This document shows, one piece after another, positions 1 through 8,741 of a DNA stretch of 41,612 nucleotides. The notes under the pieces were generated by a model. It did no database searches. It saw only the letters and a list, made by a program, of their open reading frames with translations, and was not told the origin of the DNA. This stretch comes from a virus. The position numbers were made by a program, and so were the translations under genes. The stretch covers positions 1-41,612 of the IMG/VR virus record IMGVR_UViG_3300025112_000047. The stretch is one strand, 5' to 3'. How positions within the stretch are numbered: position 1 is the stretch's first letter; every line of letters starts with the position of its first letter.

Positions 1-49
1 TTTCATCGCCCGGCGCGTCTCTAGCCTCTATCTCTTCCAGCGTTAACAC
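1..49 (-). CDS. Partial 5' end of the 988-residue ejection protein (duplicated at the contig end)
   Basis: Seen directly: this is the same sequence as 41448-41496, the GTG start and first 16 codons of the large ejection-protein gene. It is cut by the contig boundary. On the circle the gene begins four bases past the TAG of the 406-residue gene at 53-55, so it is not a separate gene. See the entry at 38530-41496. Confidence 0.9.
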   Translation of the reverse strand, partial: MLTLEEIEARDAPGDE

Positions 50-165
50 GAGCTATTCTGCCTCCTCAAACAAGCCCTGCCCTACGTACTTATATTTTCG
101 CCCGTTAATTTCGTACACAGTTCCTTTATCCATGCGGGAAACGTCTACTCGTTGTTCGTCTGTCA
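1..165. repeat. Terminal direct repeat, left copy (circular assembly overlap)
   Basis: These 165 bases are the same as 41448-41612 except at position 56 (t here, g at 41503). The end of the contig repeats its start, as expected when a circular or circularly permuted genome is assembled linearly. The copy carries the last codons of the 406-residue gene and the first codons of the 988-residue gene, so those genes are neighbours across the join. It could be a true terminal redundancy, but P22-like headful packaging makes an assembly overlap more likely. Confidence 0.95.
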
Positions 166-1273
166 TAGGCGTAGGAGCTACTGTCGGTGCGTCATTAGGC
201 AGGGGCACCCGCCCACTTACTTGCTTCACGTTGGGCGGCGCAGGGTATACAACAGAAAGCTCGCCTGCTGATTTAGGCGTAACGCCACCGCGCAAAGGAA
301 TCTGCTTCCCGGCTAAGTTAGTAAGCGCCGGTGCGGGTTCCACAACGGAGGGGGCGCCTGCTGATGCGGGTGTCTCTCCTCCTTCAATAGGTAGAAGCGG
401 CCCCTCTTGGTTTAAAGGCGAGGGCGCAGGCGCAGGCGCGGGAGCGGGAGCGGGAGCGGGAGCGGGCGCAGGCGCGGGTTCGACCGCTGACGGAAGTGTT
501 TCAGACGCCGCGCCTTCTATAGGTATTAATTCTCCTGCTTGGTCCGGGGCAGACAGCTCTTCAGTTATTACTTCCGGAGGCACAACCGCGGGAGGCGGAC
601 GGTTGCGATTACCGTACATTCGCGCTGCAGCTTCGTTAGCCGCTTTCTCCGCATCCGCAGGCGTGCGGTGTTTGCCTATGAGGTACATGTACACTTTACT
701 TCGGAAAGCATCACGGCTCATTTCTTTAGACGCGGTTAACGTAGTCACGGCGTCTTCAATATCCACCCCCATGGTTTCCGCGTACCATTTTGCGTTCTTC
801 TGAAGGGCGGTGTCTTTAGCGGGCTTGTCCCCCGCACTCATGATCCGGTCAAAGGCTGTCAGCGTCGCTATTCCTGCGTCGAGATTTTCCTGCTGTTCGG
901 GTGTCAACGGCCCGCCTGACGCCTGCTGGGCCTCTAAACTCGCTACGATGGGGGCAACTTTAGCTGCCTCGCCTCTCAGCCGCTCGTACGGCATATTTAT
1001 CGAGAGCTTTTCGATCTGAGACGTAAGGTTCGCCATCTTGAGGACACGTTCTCTTTTTACGCCTTCGTTCTTTTCCACGTCCAGCAGGTACTTATCCTGA
1101 GCTAGCTGGTTCGCAATCGAATCCTGCTGACGATCGTACCGGAGCTCGCCTTCTCTAAGCGCCAGGTTCCGGTCCGCGCGCGCACTCGTCGCCCGGTCTT
1201 TGAGCACCTGCTCACGCAAGCCTAACGAATCTCCGAATCTAAGGCCTTCTACTCTGTATGCGTTACCCGGCAT
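53..1273 (-). CDS. Putative ejection/internal virion protein with Ala-Pro repeat
   Basis: 406 residues. I do not recognise the family. Residues 1-120 are charged, helical and probably coiled coil. The middle carries an uninterrupted run of about eleven Ala-Pro pairs. Around that run is a decayed repeat of about 35-40 residues, each ending near 'SVVxPAP' and starting near 'IPIEGG'. The C-terminus has a compact 'YEINGRKYKYVG' segment. It lies between a DNA-transfer protein (1278-3149) and the 988-residue polyvalent protein, so a role as an ejected internal virion protein is inferred from position and composition. The start is the only ATG that gives close spacing (4 bp) to the gene before it. 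Confidence 0.6.
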   Translation of the reverse strand: MPGNAYRVEGLRFGDSLGLREQVLKDRATSARADRNLALREGELRYDRQQDSIANQLAQDKYLLDVEKNEGVKRERVLKMANLTSQIEKLSINMPYERLRGEAAKVAPIVASLEAQQASGGPLTPEQQENLDAGIATLTAFDRIMSAGDKPAKDTALQKNAKWYAETMGVDIEDAVTTLTASKEMSRDAFRSKVYMYLIGKHRTPADAEKAANEAAARMYGNRNRPPPAVVPPEVITEELSAPDQAGELIPIEGAASETLPSAVEPAPAPAPAPAPAPAPAPAPSPLNQEGPLLPIEGGETPASAGAPSVVEPAPALTNLAGKQIPLRGGVTPKSAGELSVVYPAPPNVKQVSGRVPLPNDAPTVAPTPMTDEQRVDVSRMDKGTVYEINGRKYKYVGQGLFEEAE

Positions 1274-1277
1274 ATCT

Positions 1278-3149
1278 CTACCTTCTGTATGCGGCGGTGT
1301 TTAATAGCTGATTTGCGCCATGCACGTAAGCGTTATTCGATCCAACAAAGCCCGATGCGCGCGCGTCGCCGGCCCTATTGATATTTATCCCGCCCTGGTT
1401 CGCGTAATTCTGCCCGGCGGCCGACGTATTCGTGGTCGCTGTCTGCCCAGTGCCCGCCAGCGTAGACAGGCGGTTCCAGTAATTACCGTACTCGTTGGAC
1501 GCTGTGCCCTGCGCAAATCGCTCGGTTTCTTTGATCTGTCGCCCCGAAAGCAGAAGCCCCCGGGCAGCCGCGCTTCGGTCCTGCGCTTTTATGCCCTCAT
1601 TGAGCCGGAAGTTATACCCAGGCGATTCTTCAAAGCTGCTGAAGTTGCCCCGGGTAAGTTCACCCATTTCACGAACGGCTGCAGTTCCTTCTTCGCGCCA
1701 CGGCCGCAGATCTTCGCGGGTTTGGTCATATTGTTCTTTCTGCAAAGCCAGTGCGGCCTCTGCCGCGCGCTGCTCTGCCGACGCTGCTTTTTTCGCCGCG
1801 CTCGCGCCGAGAATGGAGGAAGCAATCGTGCCGCCCGCACCTACGATGCCGATAGCGGTATCGATCCAGTCCGTCCAGGCTTTCGAGCCCGCCGCCGCTC
1901 CTGTGGTAGCGGTAGCTGCTTGGGCAATCTTGGCCGCGTTGCCCCCCGCGAGAAGCCCCGCGCCTCCCGCCGCAGCGCCTGTTGCTGTTACGCCTCCGGC
2001 GGCCGCCGCGCTCCCCCCAGCGACATCTGCGGTGTTGACGGCGGCGTCAAAACCCGCTTGAGACACGTCCAGCCCGCCCGCTGCACCTGTGCCGCCTGCC
2101 GCTCCGGCACCTCCGGCGCCCGCAGGCGTGTTCGCCCACGTACCGTTATCAAGCAGTACCGGGTTACTTCCACCGGCGGTGGCGGCTCCTGCAGCTTGAG
2201 TGCCCAAAGGCGCTGTAGACGCAGCGGTTACCGGCGCTGCGTTCCCTGTAAGACCGCCAAAACCGGCCGCGGCCGGCGTAAAACCTCCTGCTCCGACACC
2301 GCCCGCAATGCCACCCAGTCCCGGTGCGGCGGTATCCAGACCAGCAAGAATACCCGGTCGTGCGTCCATCTGCGCTTGCCAGTTATCGAAATTGGTGATC
2401 GTGTCGTTCGAGAACGGATTAATGGCGTCAGGCAGGTTATCGGATACCCACTGTGCTTGAGTAGGAAAGTGCTCCGTCAGGAAATCCGTCATCGCGTTAG
2501 GCGTCGCGAGGAAACCAGCCAGTGCTGTACCCGCCGCCACGCGCGCGATTGTCAGAAAATCAGAGAGCGGACCGCCTTCTTTTTTATTCGCAATCCATTT
2601 ATCATTGGCGATCTGCGCGGCGCGTTGTGCGCCCTGAACCGCCAAGGCGCGTTTTTCGTCAGGCGATAGCGCCATGTACGCTTGCTGCCCTCCCTCACCG
2701 TAGTATTGGAGATTGGGGTTGCCGTTGCGGTCAAATTCGTTGAAGGGGGTGTCGTACGCATAGCCGGGACCGCCGCCAGAGATCGGCTGACCTGTGATAG
2801 GGTTGATCCCGCCAGCAAACCCGGCGAGGCTGTCGTATGAGTAGTCACCGCCCGGAGGCCGATAGCCTTCAGGTTGCCCTGAGAGACGTCTATCGCCCAC
2901 AGGTTTCCAGTACCCCACAGAGTACTCTCCCTCGCCTGTGAGCTCACCCACGCCCCAGGGGCGGCCTGTCAGGGGGTCGAACTCAGTCCCCGAGCTGGTC
3001 GTGGCCTGCAAACGCTCGATCTCAGCAGGGCTCGCGCCCTCCTTTTGAAGCCATGCGATATACTCGGGGTCAACCGTCATCGACTGCGGTGCGAATTCTG
3101 CGCCGAGGGGATTGCCCTTTACAGGGCGTAAAAAACCACCAACTACCAT
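1278..3149 (-). CDS. DNA-transfer / ejection protein (P22 gp7/gp20-type role)
   Basis: 623 residues. The centre (about residues 270-440) is very rich in Gly and Ala with a hydrophobic stretch 'GIVGAGGTIASSILGASAA', followed by a helical Gln/Glu/Ala region. The C-terminal third has the pattern 'FEESPGYNFRLNEG' ... 'AARGLLLSGRQIKETERFA' ... 'YWNRLSTLAGTGQTAT', which recurs in podovirus proteins annotated as DNA-transfer or injection proteins. These pass from the virion into the cell envelope during infection. The ATG overlaps the preceding TAA by one base (TAATG), so translation is coupled. The function is inferred from this C-terminal block and from its place after the tail-hub genes. Confidence 0.7.
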   Translation of the reverse strand: MVVGGFLRPVKGNPLGAEFAPQSMTVDPEYIAWLQKEGASPAEIERLQATTSSGTEFDPLTGRPWGVGELTGEGEYSVGYWKPVGDRRLSGQPEGYRPPGGDYSYDSLAGFAGGINPITGQPISGGGPGYAYDTPFNEFDRNGNPNLQYYGEGGQQAYMALSPDEKRALAVQGAQRAAQIANDKWIANKKEGGPLSDFLTIARVAAGTALAGFLATPNAMTDFLTEHFPTQAQWVSDNLPDAINPFSNDTITNFDNWQAQMDARPGILAGLDTAAPGLGGIAGGVGAGGFTPAAAGFGGLTGNAAPVTAASTAPLGTQAAGAATAGGSNPVLLDNGTWANTPAGAGGAGAAGGTGAAGGLDVSQAGFDAAVNTADVAGGSAAAAGGVTATGAAAGGAGLLAGGNAAKIAQAATATTGAAAGSKAWTDWIDTAIGIVGAGGTIASSILGASAAKKAASAEQRAAEAALALQKEQYDQTREDLRPWREEGTAAVREMGELTRGNFSSFEESPGYNFRLNEGIKAQDRSAAARGLLLSGRQIKETERFAQGTASNEYGNYWNRLSTLAGTGQTATTNTSAAGQNYANQGGININRAGDARASGFVGSNNAYVHGANQLLNTAAYRR

Positions 3150-3796
3150 TATGCGCTCAATCCATAAAGTGTGACTGTTCCAGCAGCTAACTTACCACTG
3201 CTCATTTTTAACTGCACTCCGTCAACCGCGTTCGTCGTGCCTACGTACGTACCGTGAAATTCACTTAGCACACCGATGTCGATTTCGTCCATGTGAGCCA
3301 ATTCGCCGGCGAAGTGATGATTTATGCTGGCAGAGGGGGTGTAAAAGTTAATCTCGCCGCCTAAAGCATCCTCATTATCTTCGCCTAAACTGCCGCTGCA
3401 GCGCACATGTGCGCTTCCTGTCGAGTTGGCTACACTCGTAATTCCAGCCGTATCCGCTCTTTTCTGGGTAACATTGTACATATAATCGGCCGCGCCGTCT
3501 CGCCACACTGTTCCGGTGTCTTCTGACACGAGTAGTTGGAGATGTTCGCCAGGCGTATCGGGGCGAACACCAGAGAGCACGAGCATGTATTTTAGGTAGG
3601 TAGACGAGATACCGGATACGAAGTCCAGCGTTTCGGACGACGCGGCGGTCTGCTCGTCTATCTTTACCCATGGGTCTACCGCCAGGTCCGTCAACTCGGC
3701 GATAGCGTCGTTGATCCGGTCTTCAAGCTCGTTGAGCCAACGAACGATTCCGCGATCTCCACGAAAAGCTGCTGGGGCGAGGCGTAGATTAGGCAT
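3149..3796 (-). CDS. Virion-associated protein of unknown function
   Basis: 215 residues, family not recognised. An N-terminal helix ('RWLNELEDRINDAIAEL') is followed by a beta-rich domain ending 'GKLAAGTVTLYGLSA', a type of ending seen on phage receptor-facing and tail structural proteins. It sits between the gp10-like hub protein and the DNA-transfer protein, with one-base TGATG and TAATG couplings on both sides, so it is almost certainly expressed with the tail module. A tail needle or adhesin-like accessory role is possible but not shown. Confidence 0.55.
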   Translation of the reverse strand: MPNLRLAPAAFRGDRGIVRWLNELEDRINDAIAELTDLAVDPWVKIDEQTAASSETLDFVSGISSTYLKYMLVLSGVRPDTPGEHLQLLVSEDTGTVWRDGAADYMYNVTQKRADTAGITSVANSTGSAHVRCSGSLGEDNEDALGGEINFYTPSASINHHFAGELAHMDEIDIGVLSEFHGTYVGTTNAVDGVQLKMSSGKLAAGTVTLYGLSA

Positions 3797-5193
3797 CAGA
3801 AAGCCCCCGGTTGTATGTCAGCCGACGCGCCCACCAAGGCAAATTTCACCGGGTCGCTCATGGTCAGTTTGAAAATGCGGCCTTTGTCTTTCATCTGGCC
3901 CAGCCGCCGCCAATGCACCCGCGCATCAGAGGCTCCGCGTGCCCCCAACGTGCGCCAGTGTTCGTTGGAGAACGTCTTACCGCCGTCGTCGGACCACTGG
4001 AGCATGACCTGCGGGTCAGACCCTTGTCCGGTACTCAGACCCACTCCTGTCTCGAAATCGAGCCATAAACGAGGCATGACAGCTCTATTTCCTTCCGCGT
4101 GCAACGTCGGAGAAATAGCGAGACGTAAAATACTGGCGCCGTCTTCGTCGTACGTATCAGGGTCGAGTTCGTACAGCTTGCCGCTGAGAAAATCGCCCCC
4201 TATGTTTTTGTTGTACGCCACTTCTACTGTACTTATCCGCCACCGCTGAAAGTCACCGCTCTGCCGTTCGTGCCACAGCTGCGTAGACATGTCGTACACC
4301 CATGTTGCTTCTGTAAAGTTCAAGGCGTAAAACTTGTGCCCGTTCTGGGTATACGTATACCCGGTCGCGTTTTGCGGCTCAGAATAACTACGTATTTTAT
4401 ACTCGATGGCGTGGGTGGATATGCGCTGCGGGGTGTATTGCTGTGATCGGTAGACAACCATGTCGTCACCCAACCAGAAGATGGTGTTATCATCCTTGAC
4501 GACGCTCATTTTAGCTAGGCATCCGCGTTCGACAAAAGCCTGTACAGAGCGCTCAAAAGGGAAGTCGGCGTTACCCGAGTTGTACCAGACCTCGATTGAG
4601 CGCTCGCCAAAGAGCCACAATTCCAAGTGATCCGCGATGCCAGTAACCAAATCGTCGTTCTCTGCGCTCGCGGTAGCGAAGTCCAGAGCGTCGTAACTAT
4701 CCGCGTCTAACAACGCAGATATGCCAAAACGCCCGTTCGCCGATGGATCTCCGTAAATGAAATAGCCGTCTAGGTAGGTCACCCATTCAGCCCCGGGAAA
4801 GTGCGCGTCTGTGATCTTTGCCAGCGTGGTTCCGTCGTATGTATACCCGTCCGTATCAGAGCGTATGAATAGTTCCTGTGCGGTCGCCAGGTTACTGTTG
4901 ATTTGGTACTGGCTGCCGGTACCAACCGCGCCTATGAGCGTGCTGGTACCTGACGAATCGACGCTGTACAAGTCGTTGCCGCTAACCACGTACAGCACGC
5001 CCGAAGCGGTGTGCATGGCACGGATGGGGCCGTTGCCCACCGTCCCGAACAGTTTAAGCCCGGGGGTACCAATCAAGGTCACAACTTCTTTGGCACCTCC
5101 CGGCTGTGCTTCGGCGTAGACGTTTAACACACGTTCCGCCGACACAGATTTGGTGAAGGTTTCTCCTGAGTGTGTGGCGAAGGGTATCTTCAT
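3796..5193 (-). CDS. P22 gp10-like packaged-DNA stabilisation / tail hub protein
   Basis: 465 residues from the ATG at 5193, which overlaps the preceding TGA (ATGA) and has GGAG just upstream. A longer reading to 5238 exists but has no better start. The N-terminus 'MKIPFATHSGETFTKSVSAERVLNVYAE' and the following beta-propeller-like repeats ('GNDLYSVDSSG', 'TDGYTYDG', 'DGYFIYGD') match the phage-stabilisation family that plugs the portal-tail channel after packaging. P22 gp10 is 472 residues, close to this length. It follows the gp4-like gene, as in P22. Confidence 0.85.
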   Translation of the reverse strand: MKIPFATHSGETFTKSVSAERVLNVYAEAQPGGAKEVVTLIGTPGLKLFGTVGNGPIRAMHTASGVLYVVSGNDLYSVDSSGTSTLIGAVGTGSQYQINSNLATAQELFIRSDTDGYTYDGTTLAKITDAHFPGAEWVTYLDGYFIYGDPSANGRFGISALLDADSYDALDFATASAENDDLVTGIADHLELWLFGERSIEVWYNSGNADFPFERSVQAFVERGCLAKMSVVKDDNTIFWLGDDMVVYRSQQYTPQRISTHAIEYKIRSYSEPQNATGYTYTQNGHKFYALNFTEATWVYDMSTQLWHERQSGDFQRWRISTVEVAYNKNIGGDFLSGKLYELDPDTYDEDGASILRLAISPTLHAEGNRAVMPRLWLDFETGVGLSTGQGSDPQVMLQWSDDGGKTFSNEHWRTLGARGASDARVHWRRLGQMKDKGRIFKLTMSDPVKFALVGASADIQPGAF

Positions 5194-6116
5194 CGCTGCT
5201 CCGGGCCGAACATGACCGGTTCGTCTTCGTTGTCCCAATACATGAGGTTCAGTTTATGCTCGTCCGCAAGCGTTTTTAGGTACGCTCGTTCTTGAACAGG
5301 TAAACCATATTTCGCACAAATATCGGAAGCCAGCCCCCAACTGAGCGCCTTAAACCATTCGGTAGGTACGTCAGGGTTATCGGTAGCGGCATCGAAATCT
5401 TCGATTTTGCGCTCGACGGTCATGTTAAGCATATCACTGACATCGTCCGCAGTCGGCCAGACATACAGCGAGCCATCGCCGTTCTGATCGTAGAAGACCT
5501 GTACGACCTTGCCTTGCGTCGTTTTATCAGCCAGTTCCATGTAGTCTTCGCGCGAATGCACGAACACCGGCACTTCATTTCCGGCTTTCGTGCGCCTGCG
5601 CGCGGAGAGTACCCTGAGAGGCTTCCCCATTTGCGTGGTGAAGGTAAATATCGTGTTGGCCGAAGCGGCTGCGCCGGCAAGGGCCGTATCGATAGTCACC
5701 TGTGTTGAGCTATCCACCGAAGTGATTGTCGTCCACTGGCGCGTCCCGTCGTCCAGTTCGATGCCGATGTTATCGTCGGCGGTCATTCCGGTGGTATCTG
5801 TAATCGAGAGTACAGTTTGCGCGGCGGCTTCGGCCGCCGACAAAGTTGTCTCGACGTGAGAAGCAGAGCCCTTGGTGGTACCAAGAGTGTATTTAGTGGT
5901 TCCCTTCGTGTGGAACAGCGTTACTTCCTGCTGTTGCCATAGATGGAGCCCGTCTGCTTGCCATGATTTTATGAGTACGTTTAGCGACCGATTACATGCC
6001 TTGAGATCGTTACCCGAGGGGGATTCCCCTTCGGCCAGCACCTGACATAACTCCAGTGCTTCGGTGATTACGTCATTGCGTGTGACCGTAAAGTCGGTCG
6101 AACCAGAAGTTGCCAT
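5190..6116 (-). CDS. P22 gp4-like tail accessory factor / head-to-tail adaptor
   Basis: 308 residues. The N-terminal helical part ('EALELCQVLAEGESPSGNDL', 'LNVLIKSWQADGLHLWQQQ') and C-terminal part ('PTEWFKALSWGLASDICAKYGL') are typical of the gp4 adaptor family, which binds under the portal and starts tail assembly. Inserted near residues 75-160 is a Thr/Ala-rich beta domain ('TTLSAAEAAAQTVLSITDTTG') that makes it longer than the 166 residues of P22 gp4. Similar insertions are common in environmental podoviruses. The stop overlaps the start of the gp10-like gene. Confidence 0.82.
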   Translation of the reverse strand: MATSGSTDFTVTRNDVITEALELCQVLAEGESPSGNDLKACNRSLNVLIKSWQADGLHLWQQQEVTLFHTKGTTKYTLGTTKGSASHVETTLSAAEAAAQTVLSITDTTGMTADDNIGIELDDGTRQWTTITSVDSSTQVTIDTALAGAAASANTIFTFTTQMGKPLRVLSARRRTKAGNEVPVFVHSREDYMELADKTTQGKVVQVFYDQNGDGSLYVWPTADDVSDMLNMTVERKIEDFDAATDNPDVPTEWFKALSWGLASDICAKYGLPVQERAYLKTLADEHKLNLMYWDNEDEPVMFGPEQR

Positions 6117-6364
6117 TAGAGATCATCTATCGTTACTTCGTTGGTGCTCAGAAACACATCTTCAGGCTCCGGGCGAGCATTCGGAACCACTTGTCGATCT
6201 CTGCGGGAGCTTACAAAATCTTGTGGGTGTCGAGGCTCCCAATCTTTTTCACATACTATGAGATTGTCCCAAGTCGAACGTGACTGGGACTTTTTGATCT
6301 TGAACCCGCAACGGTCACAGATTACATTCGGATCGCCGTGGCTGTAAAAATCTGCGCGTCCCAT
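6116..6364 (-). CDS. Small protein with CxxC motif, unknown function
   Basis: 82 residues from the ATG at 6364, one base after the TAG of the upstream gene and with AAAGG placed correctly in front. A longer reading back to 6448 lies inside the upstream gene and is less likely. The protein has 'CDRCGFKIKKSQ' and a later Cys-Trp rich 'VCEKDWEPRHPQDF', suggesting a small zinc- or structure-stabilised fold. This type of protein often sits before gp4-like adaptors in podovirus-like genomes, but its job is not known to me. Confidence 0.65.
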   Translation of the reverse strand: MGRADFYSHGDPNVICDRCGFKIKKSQSRSTWDNLIVCEKDWEPRHPQDFVSSRRDRQVVPNARPEPEDVFLSTNEVTIDDL

Positions 6365-6365
6365 G

Positions 6366-6761
6366 CTATGCCTTTGGCCGCATCCACAGGGTAATCGTGT
6401 AGGTGTCGCCTGCGCCGTGACCAACGGTCGAGAATACGATGTCGCCATCTGAGCCTGTGCTTTGAGGGTCGGTCACGCCGCCGGTTTTGGTCCAGTCAAT
6501 GCATCCGTCGCCGGATAGCGCCGCTACTTCGTCGTTTGTTGTGGCGTTGAACTCGATGACAACATTCATACCGGCTGTGATCGAATAGTCAATCCGGTCG
6601 ATTGTCGCGTGCGTCGCGGTGTCGCCATTGGCGTTGGTTAGAGTGGAAATATCTACTTTCTGCACCGCGCTTTCGCCGGTATCCACATACTCCCACGTAA
6701 AATTCGCGATGTACTCGCGGTTGCCGTTGAGCAGCACTTGTGTGTTAACAGTATCAGCCAT
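6366..6761 (-). CDS. Beta-rich structural protein, unknown function
   Basis: 131 residues. It has a predominantly beta pattern ('REYIANFTWEYVDTG', 'NVVIEFNATTNDEVAAL', 'DTYTITLWMRPKA') with few charged helices, like a small jelly-roll or Ig-like decoration or tail protein. It lies within the head-tail morphogenesis module between a beta-helix protein and the adaptor genes. No catalytic motif was seen. A GC-rich hairpin (6784-6810) stands just before it. Confidence 0.55.
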   Translation of the reverse strand: MADTVNTQVLLNGNREYIANFTWEYVDTGESAVQKVDISTLTNANGDTATHATIDRIDYSITAGMNVVIEFNATTNDEVAALSGDGCIDWTKTGGVTDPQSTGSDGDIVFSTVGHGAGDTYTITLWMRPKA

Positions 6762-6783
6762 TTAAGACCTCTTTCGTCGTGGT

Positions 6784-6810
6784 AGCCCGCGCGGCACTGC
6801 CGCGCGGGCT
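6784..6810 (-). terminator. GC-rich hairpin between structural genes
   Basis: Perfect 11-bp stem (6784-6794 with 6800-6810) and a 5-nt loop, right after the stop of the beta-helix protein gene. No U-run follows on either strand, so it is a weak terminator, an RNA-processing site or an mRNA-stability element. Confidence 0.45.
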
Positions 6811-6816
6811 GTTTCA

Positions 6817-7731
6817 CTAGGCGTCGGTAGACGCCGTGATGTTGGTCTGCATAGAGCTTTCACCATCCAAGTTAACGATGTTGATCGGCTGCATAAACTG
6901 CATATCCGCACCAACGAACGCTTCGGTGATGTTGGCCGCGTTATCGTTCAGGCGCGCGTTGATATCTGGCCCGACAAACCCGGTGGTCGTAGCTACCGCC
7001 GTGAAAATCACGTCGGCCGCATTCGCGCTTTCGGCAAACCCGGTATGCACTTTTAGCTGCACCGCTGCCGTGGTCACGTTTTCGATGGCTGCGGTTCCGA
7101 AGTTACCGTAGATATCGAAGTTACGAACGATGGTGTTATCGCCGCCTACGAGCTGAAGTGCAGATTCGGCTCCAGCCGCAGCAGCACCGCGATGGGTCCA
7201 GCCATCGATTAGCATCCGGTCGGCGTTGGCGTCCGCCACGATGAAGTCAGTGGCTTGGCCTGTCACGTCCCGGGTTTCACAGTCGATCATCTTAAAATCA
7301 GCCGCGTTCACATCAATCGGGCCGGTGAGGGCGTCGATACCGCCAGTGAACAGGAAGTTACTGATTGTGATGTTGGCTGCGCTTACGTCCATATCCGCGC
7401 CTACAGCAGTCGTAAAGTTGACAGTTGGGCGGTTAGAGCCGTTGCCGAGCCCCATGATGGTAATACCCGCAACATCGAGGTCCAGGCCCGCAGCCGCAGT
7501 CACAGTCTCGGTGTGACCAGCTTTGACCATGATGATGTCGCCGTTATTAGCGGTGCATCGACCCACAGCGTAGTCAAGAGTGCTGAAGGGACGAACATGC
7601 GTACCAGCGTGTCCGTCCGAGCCGGCGCCCGAATCGACCCAAAAAATATTGCCGCCGTAGACGTTAAAAACCGGCATACCGCGAAGGCTGACGCCGTGCG
7701 CAAAGCCGTTAGGAAAATTTGAAATGGGCAT
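6817..7731 (-). CDS. Right-handed beta-helix virion protein (pectate-lyase-like fold)
   Basis: 304 residues. The N-terminal motif 'IFWVDSGAGSDGHAGTHVRP' followed by 'TLDYAVGRCTANNGDIIMVKAGH' is the usual entry to a pectate-lyase-like parallel beta-helix, with repeated rungs such as 'ANITISNFLF', 'ADFKMIDCETRD' and 'DRMLIDGWTHRG'. No catalytic residues are evident. It sits directly downstream of the major capsid gene rather than with the fibres, so it may decorate the capsid. The strong Shine-Dalgarno AGAAGGAG suggests high expression. A depolymerase role is possible but unsupported. Confidence 0.65.
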   Translation of the reverse strand: MPISNFPNGFAHGVSLRGMPVFNVYGGNIFWVDSGAGSDGHAGTHVRPFSTLDYAVGRCTANNGDIIMVKAGHTETVTAAAGLDLDVAGITIMGLGNGSNRPTVNFTTAVGADMDVSAANITISNFLFTGGIDALTGPIDVNAADFKMIDCETRDVTGQATDFIVADANADRMLIDGWTHRGAAAAGAESALQLVGGDNTIVRNFDIYGNFGTAAIENVTTAAVQLKVHTGFAESANAADVIFTAVATTTGFVGPDINARLNDNAANITEAFVGADMQFMQPINIVNLDGESSMQTNITASTDA

Positions 7732-7795
7732 TTTATACTCCTTCTAATGACCCAAATTGGGTGGCGTTATGCCACTACCATTAGTTCGGAAGTAA

Positions 7796-7817
7796 TGGCC
7801 CCGCCGAAGCGGGGCCA
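7796..7817 (-). terminator. Hairpin with TTCG loop after the capsid gene
   Basis: A 9-bp GC-rich stem (7796-7804 with 7809-7817), closing a TTCG tetraloop on the minus-strand RNA, lies 7 bases past the capsid stop. The following bases are only mildly U-rich, so partial termination or mRNA 3'-end protection is likely. This would set the capsid transcript level. Smaller palindromes at 7750-7762 and 7761-7775 follow in the same leader. Confidence 0.6.
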
Positions 7818-7823
7818 CACTTA

Positions 7824-8732
7824 TTACGCGCCGGGCGAACCAAACACGCCACGGAAGTCGGTGACGCCGAAGGAATAACGCTCATAGCACTTGGCTTTAG
7901 CATTCTCCGTATCGAAATCATTGTCCTGCGTGAACTGTGCAGCAGTACGCTCGTAGCAGATCAAGCCGCGAGGTGCGTTGGTCCGAATAAACCAGGCATC
8001 GGTGTCGGTCAGGTAGTGGTTGACTTTAACCCCTTCAGGGATCGAGCCATCCGCGCGCAAGACGTTCACCGCGTTGTTCGCGGTATCGTTCTGAAGTGTC
8101 GAGTTCAGAATACGGCCGGCGTCAAACGAGAGAGCCGGGGGTACAATGAGACACTTAGGCATCAGACTGATTTTCAGACCACGGTCGTTTGTGGCGGTCA
8201 TAATCTGAATAACCAGATCTTCAACAGACGCCTCAGAAAGATCGGAGGCGGTAGCAAGCTTGTTAGACTGACTGCCCGACAGAGTCGGGTGATTGGTCGC
8301 TAACAGTTTAGTACCGTCGCCGAAAGTGTAGCTGCCGCTAAACCCGCGATTGTAGACTTGGGCAGCCACGGTCTCTTTGGTTTGACGCATTGAGAACGCA
8401 TTAGCAGCAGCGCGGCGCTTAGAGACAACCTCGTATTGGCTATCGTCCAGTTCTTCCTTAGTCACGATGTAACCAAGAGAGTAAGCGACGTGCGTATACC
8501 GAGACACATAACCTTGTGTCTCCGAATCGTACTGCACGGCGGCACCTTGCGCTTTAGCCGGCGCAAGACCAAACCCGGTCAGTTGGACGTCTTCTTCGTA
8601 CGCTTGCGTAGAAGTGTCCCGGTCGAACAGCATAGTATGCTCAACCTTGTGTTCGTCGTAGTTACGACCCCACCAGACCTTAACGCCAGGCCAGAGGGCT
8701 TTCGGGTGACTACCGGTTGTAATAACAGCCAT
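7824..8732 (-). CDS. Major capsid protein
   Basis: 302 residues, led by the very strong ribosome site AGGAGGGT. The protein has the HK97-type order seen in Mu gpT-like head proteins: an N-terminal region with 'VEHTMLFDRDTSTQAYEED', an E-loop-like stretch ('GYVSRYTHVAYSLGYIVTKE'), a spine helix ('RRAAANAFSMRQTKETVAAQ') and the C-terminal 'CYERYSFGVTDFRGVFGS'. It follows scaffold and decoration-like genes and precedes the tail-adaptor genes, where a capsid gene is expected. Bases 8050-8090, inside this gene, are exactly repeated at 28931-28971. Confidence 0.88.
   Translation of the reverse strand: MAVITTGSHPKALWPGVKVWWGRNYDEHKVEHTMLFDRDTSTQAYEEDVQLTGFGLAPAKAQGAAVQYDSETQGYVSRYTHVAYSLGYIVTKEELDDSQYEVVSKRRAAANAFSMRQTKETVAAQVYNRGFSGSYTFGDGTKLLATNHPTLSGSQSNKLATASDLSEASVEDLVIQIMTATNDRGLKISLMPKCLIVPPALSFDAGRILNSTLQNDTANNAVNVLRADGSIPEGVKVNHYLTDTDAWFIRTNAPRGLICYERTAAQFTQDNDFDTENAKAKCYERYSFGVTDFRGVFGSPGA
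8050..8090. repeat. 41-bp exact repeat, capsid copy
   Basis: Identical and same-orientation copy of 28931-28971. Here it lies inside the minus-strand capsid gene (coding near 'NDTANNAVNVLRADG'). It contains a 6-bp stem with a TTGTT loop (8068-8084). The match stops sharply at both ends. Confidence 0.97.
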
Positions 8733-8741
8733 TATACCCTC

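Noticed and set aside
132-803. Long plus-strand frame opposite the Ala-Pro protein
   Set aside because: It is the mirror of a GC-rich repetitive minus-strand gene in a continuous minus-strand operon.
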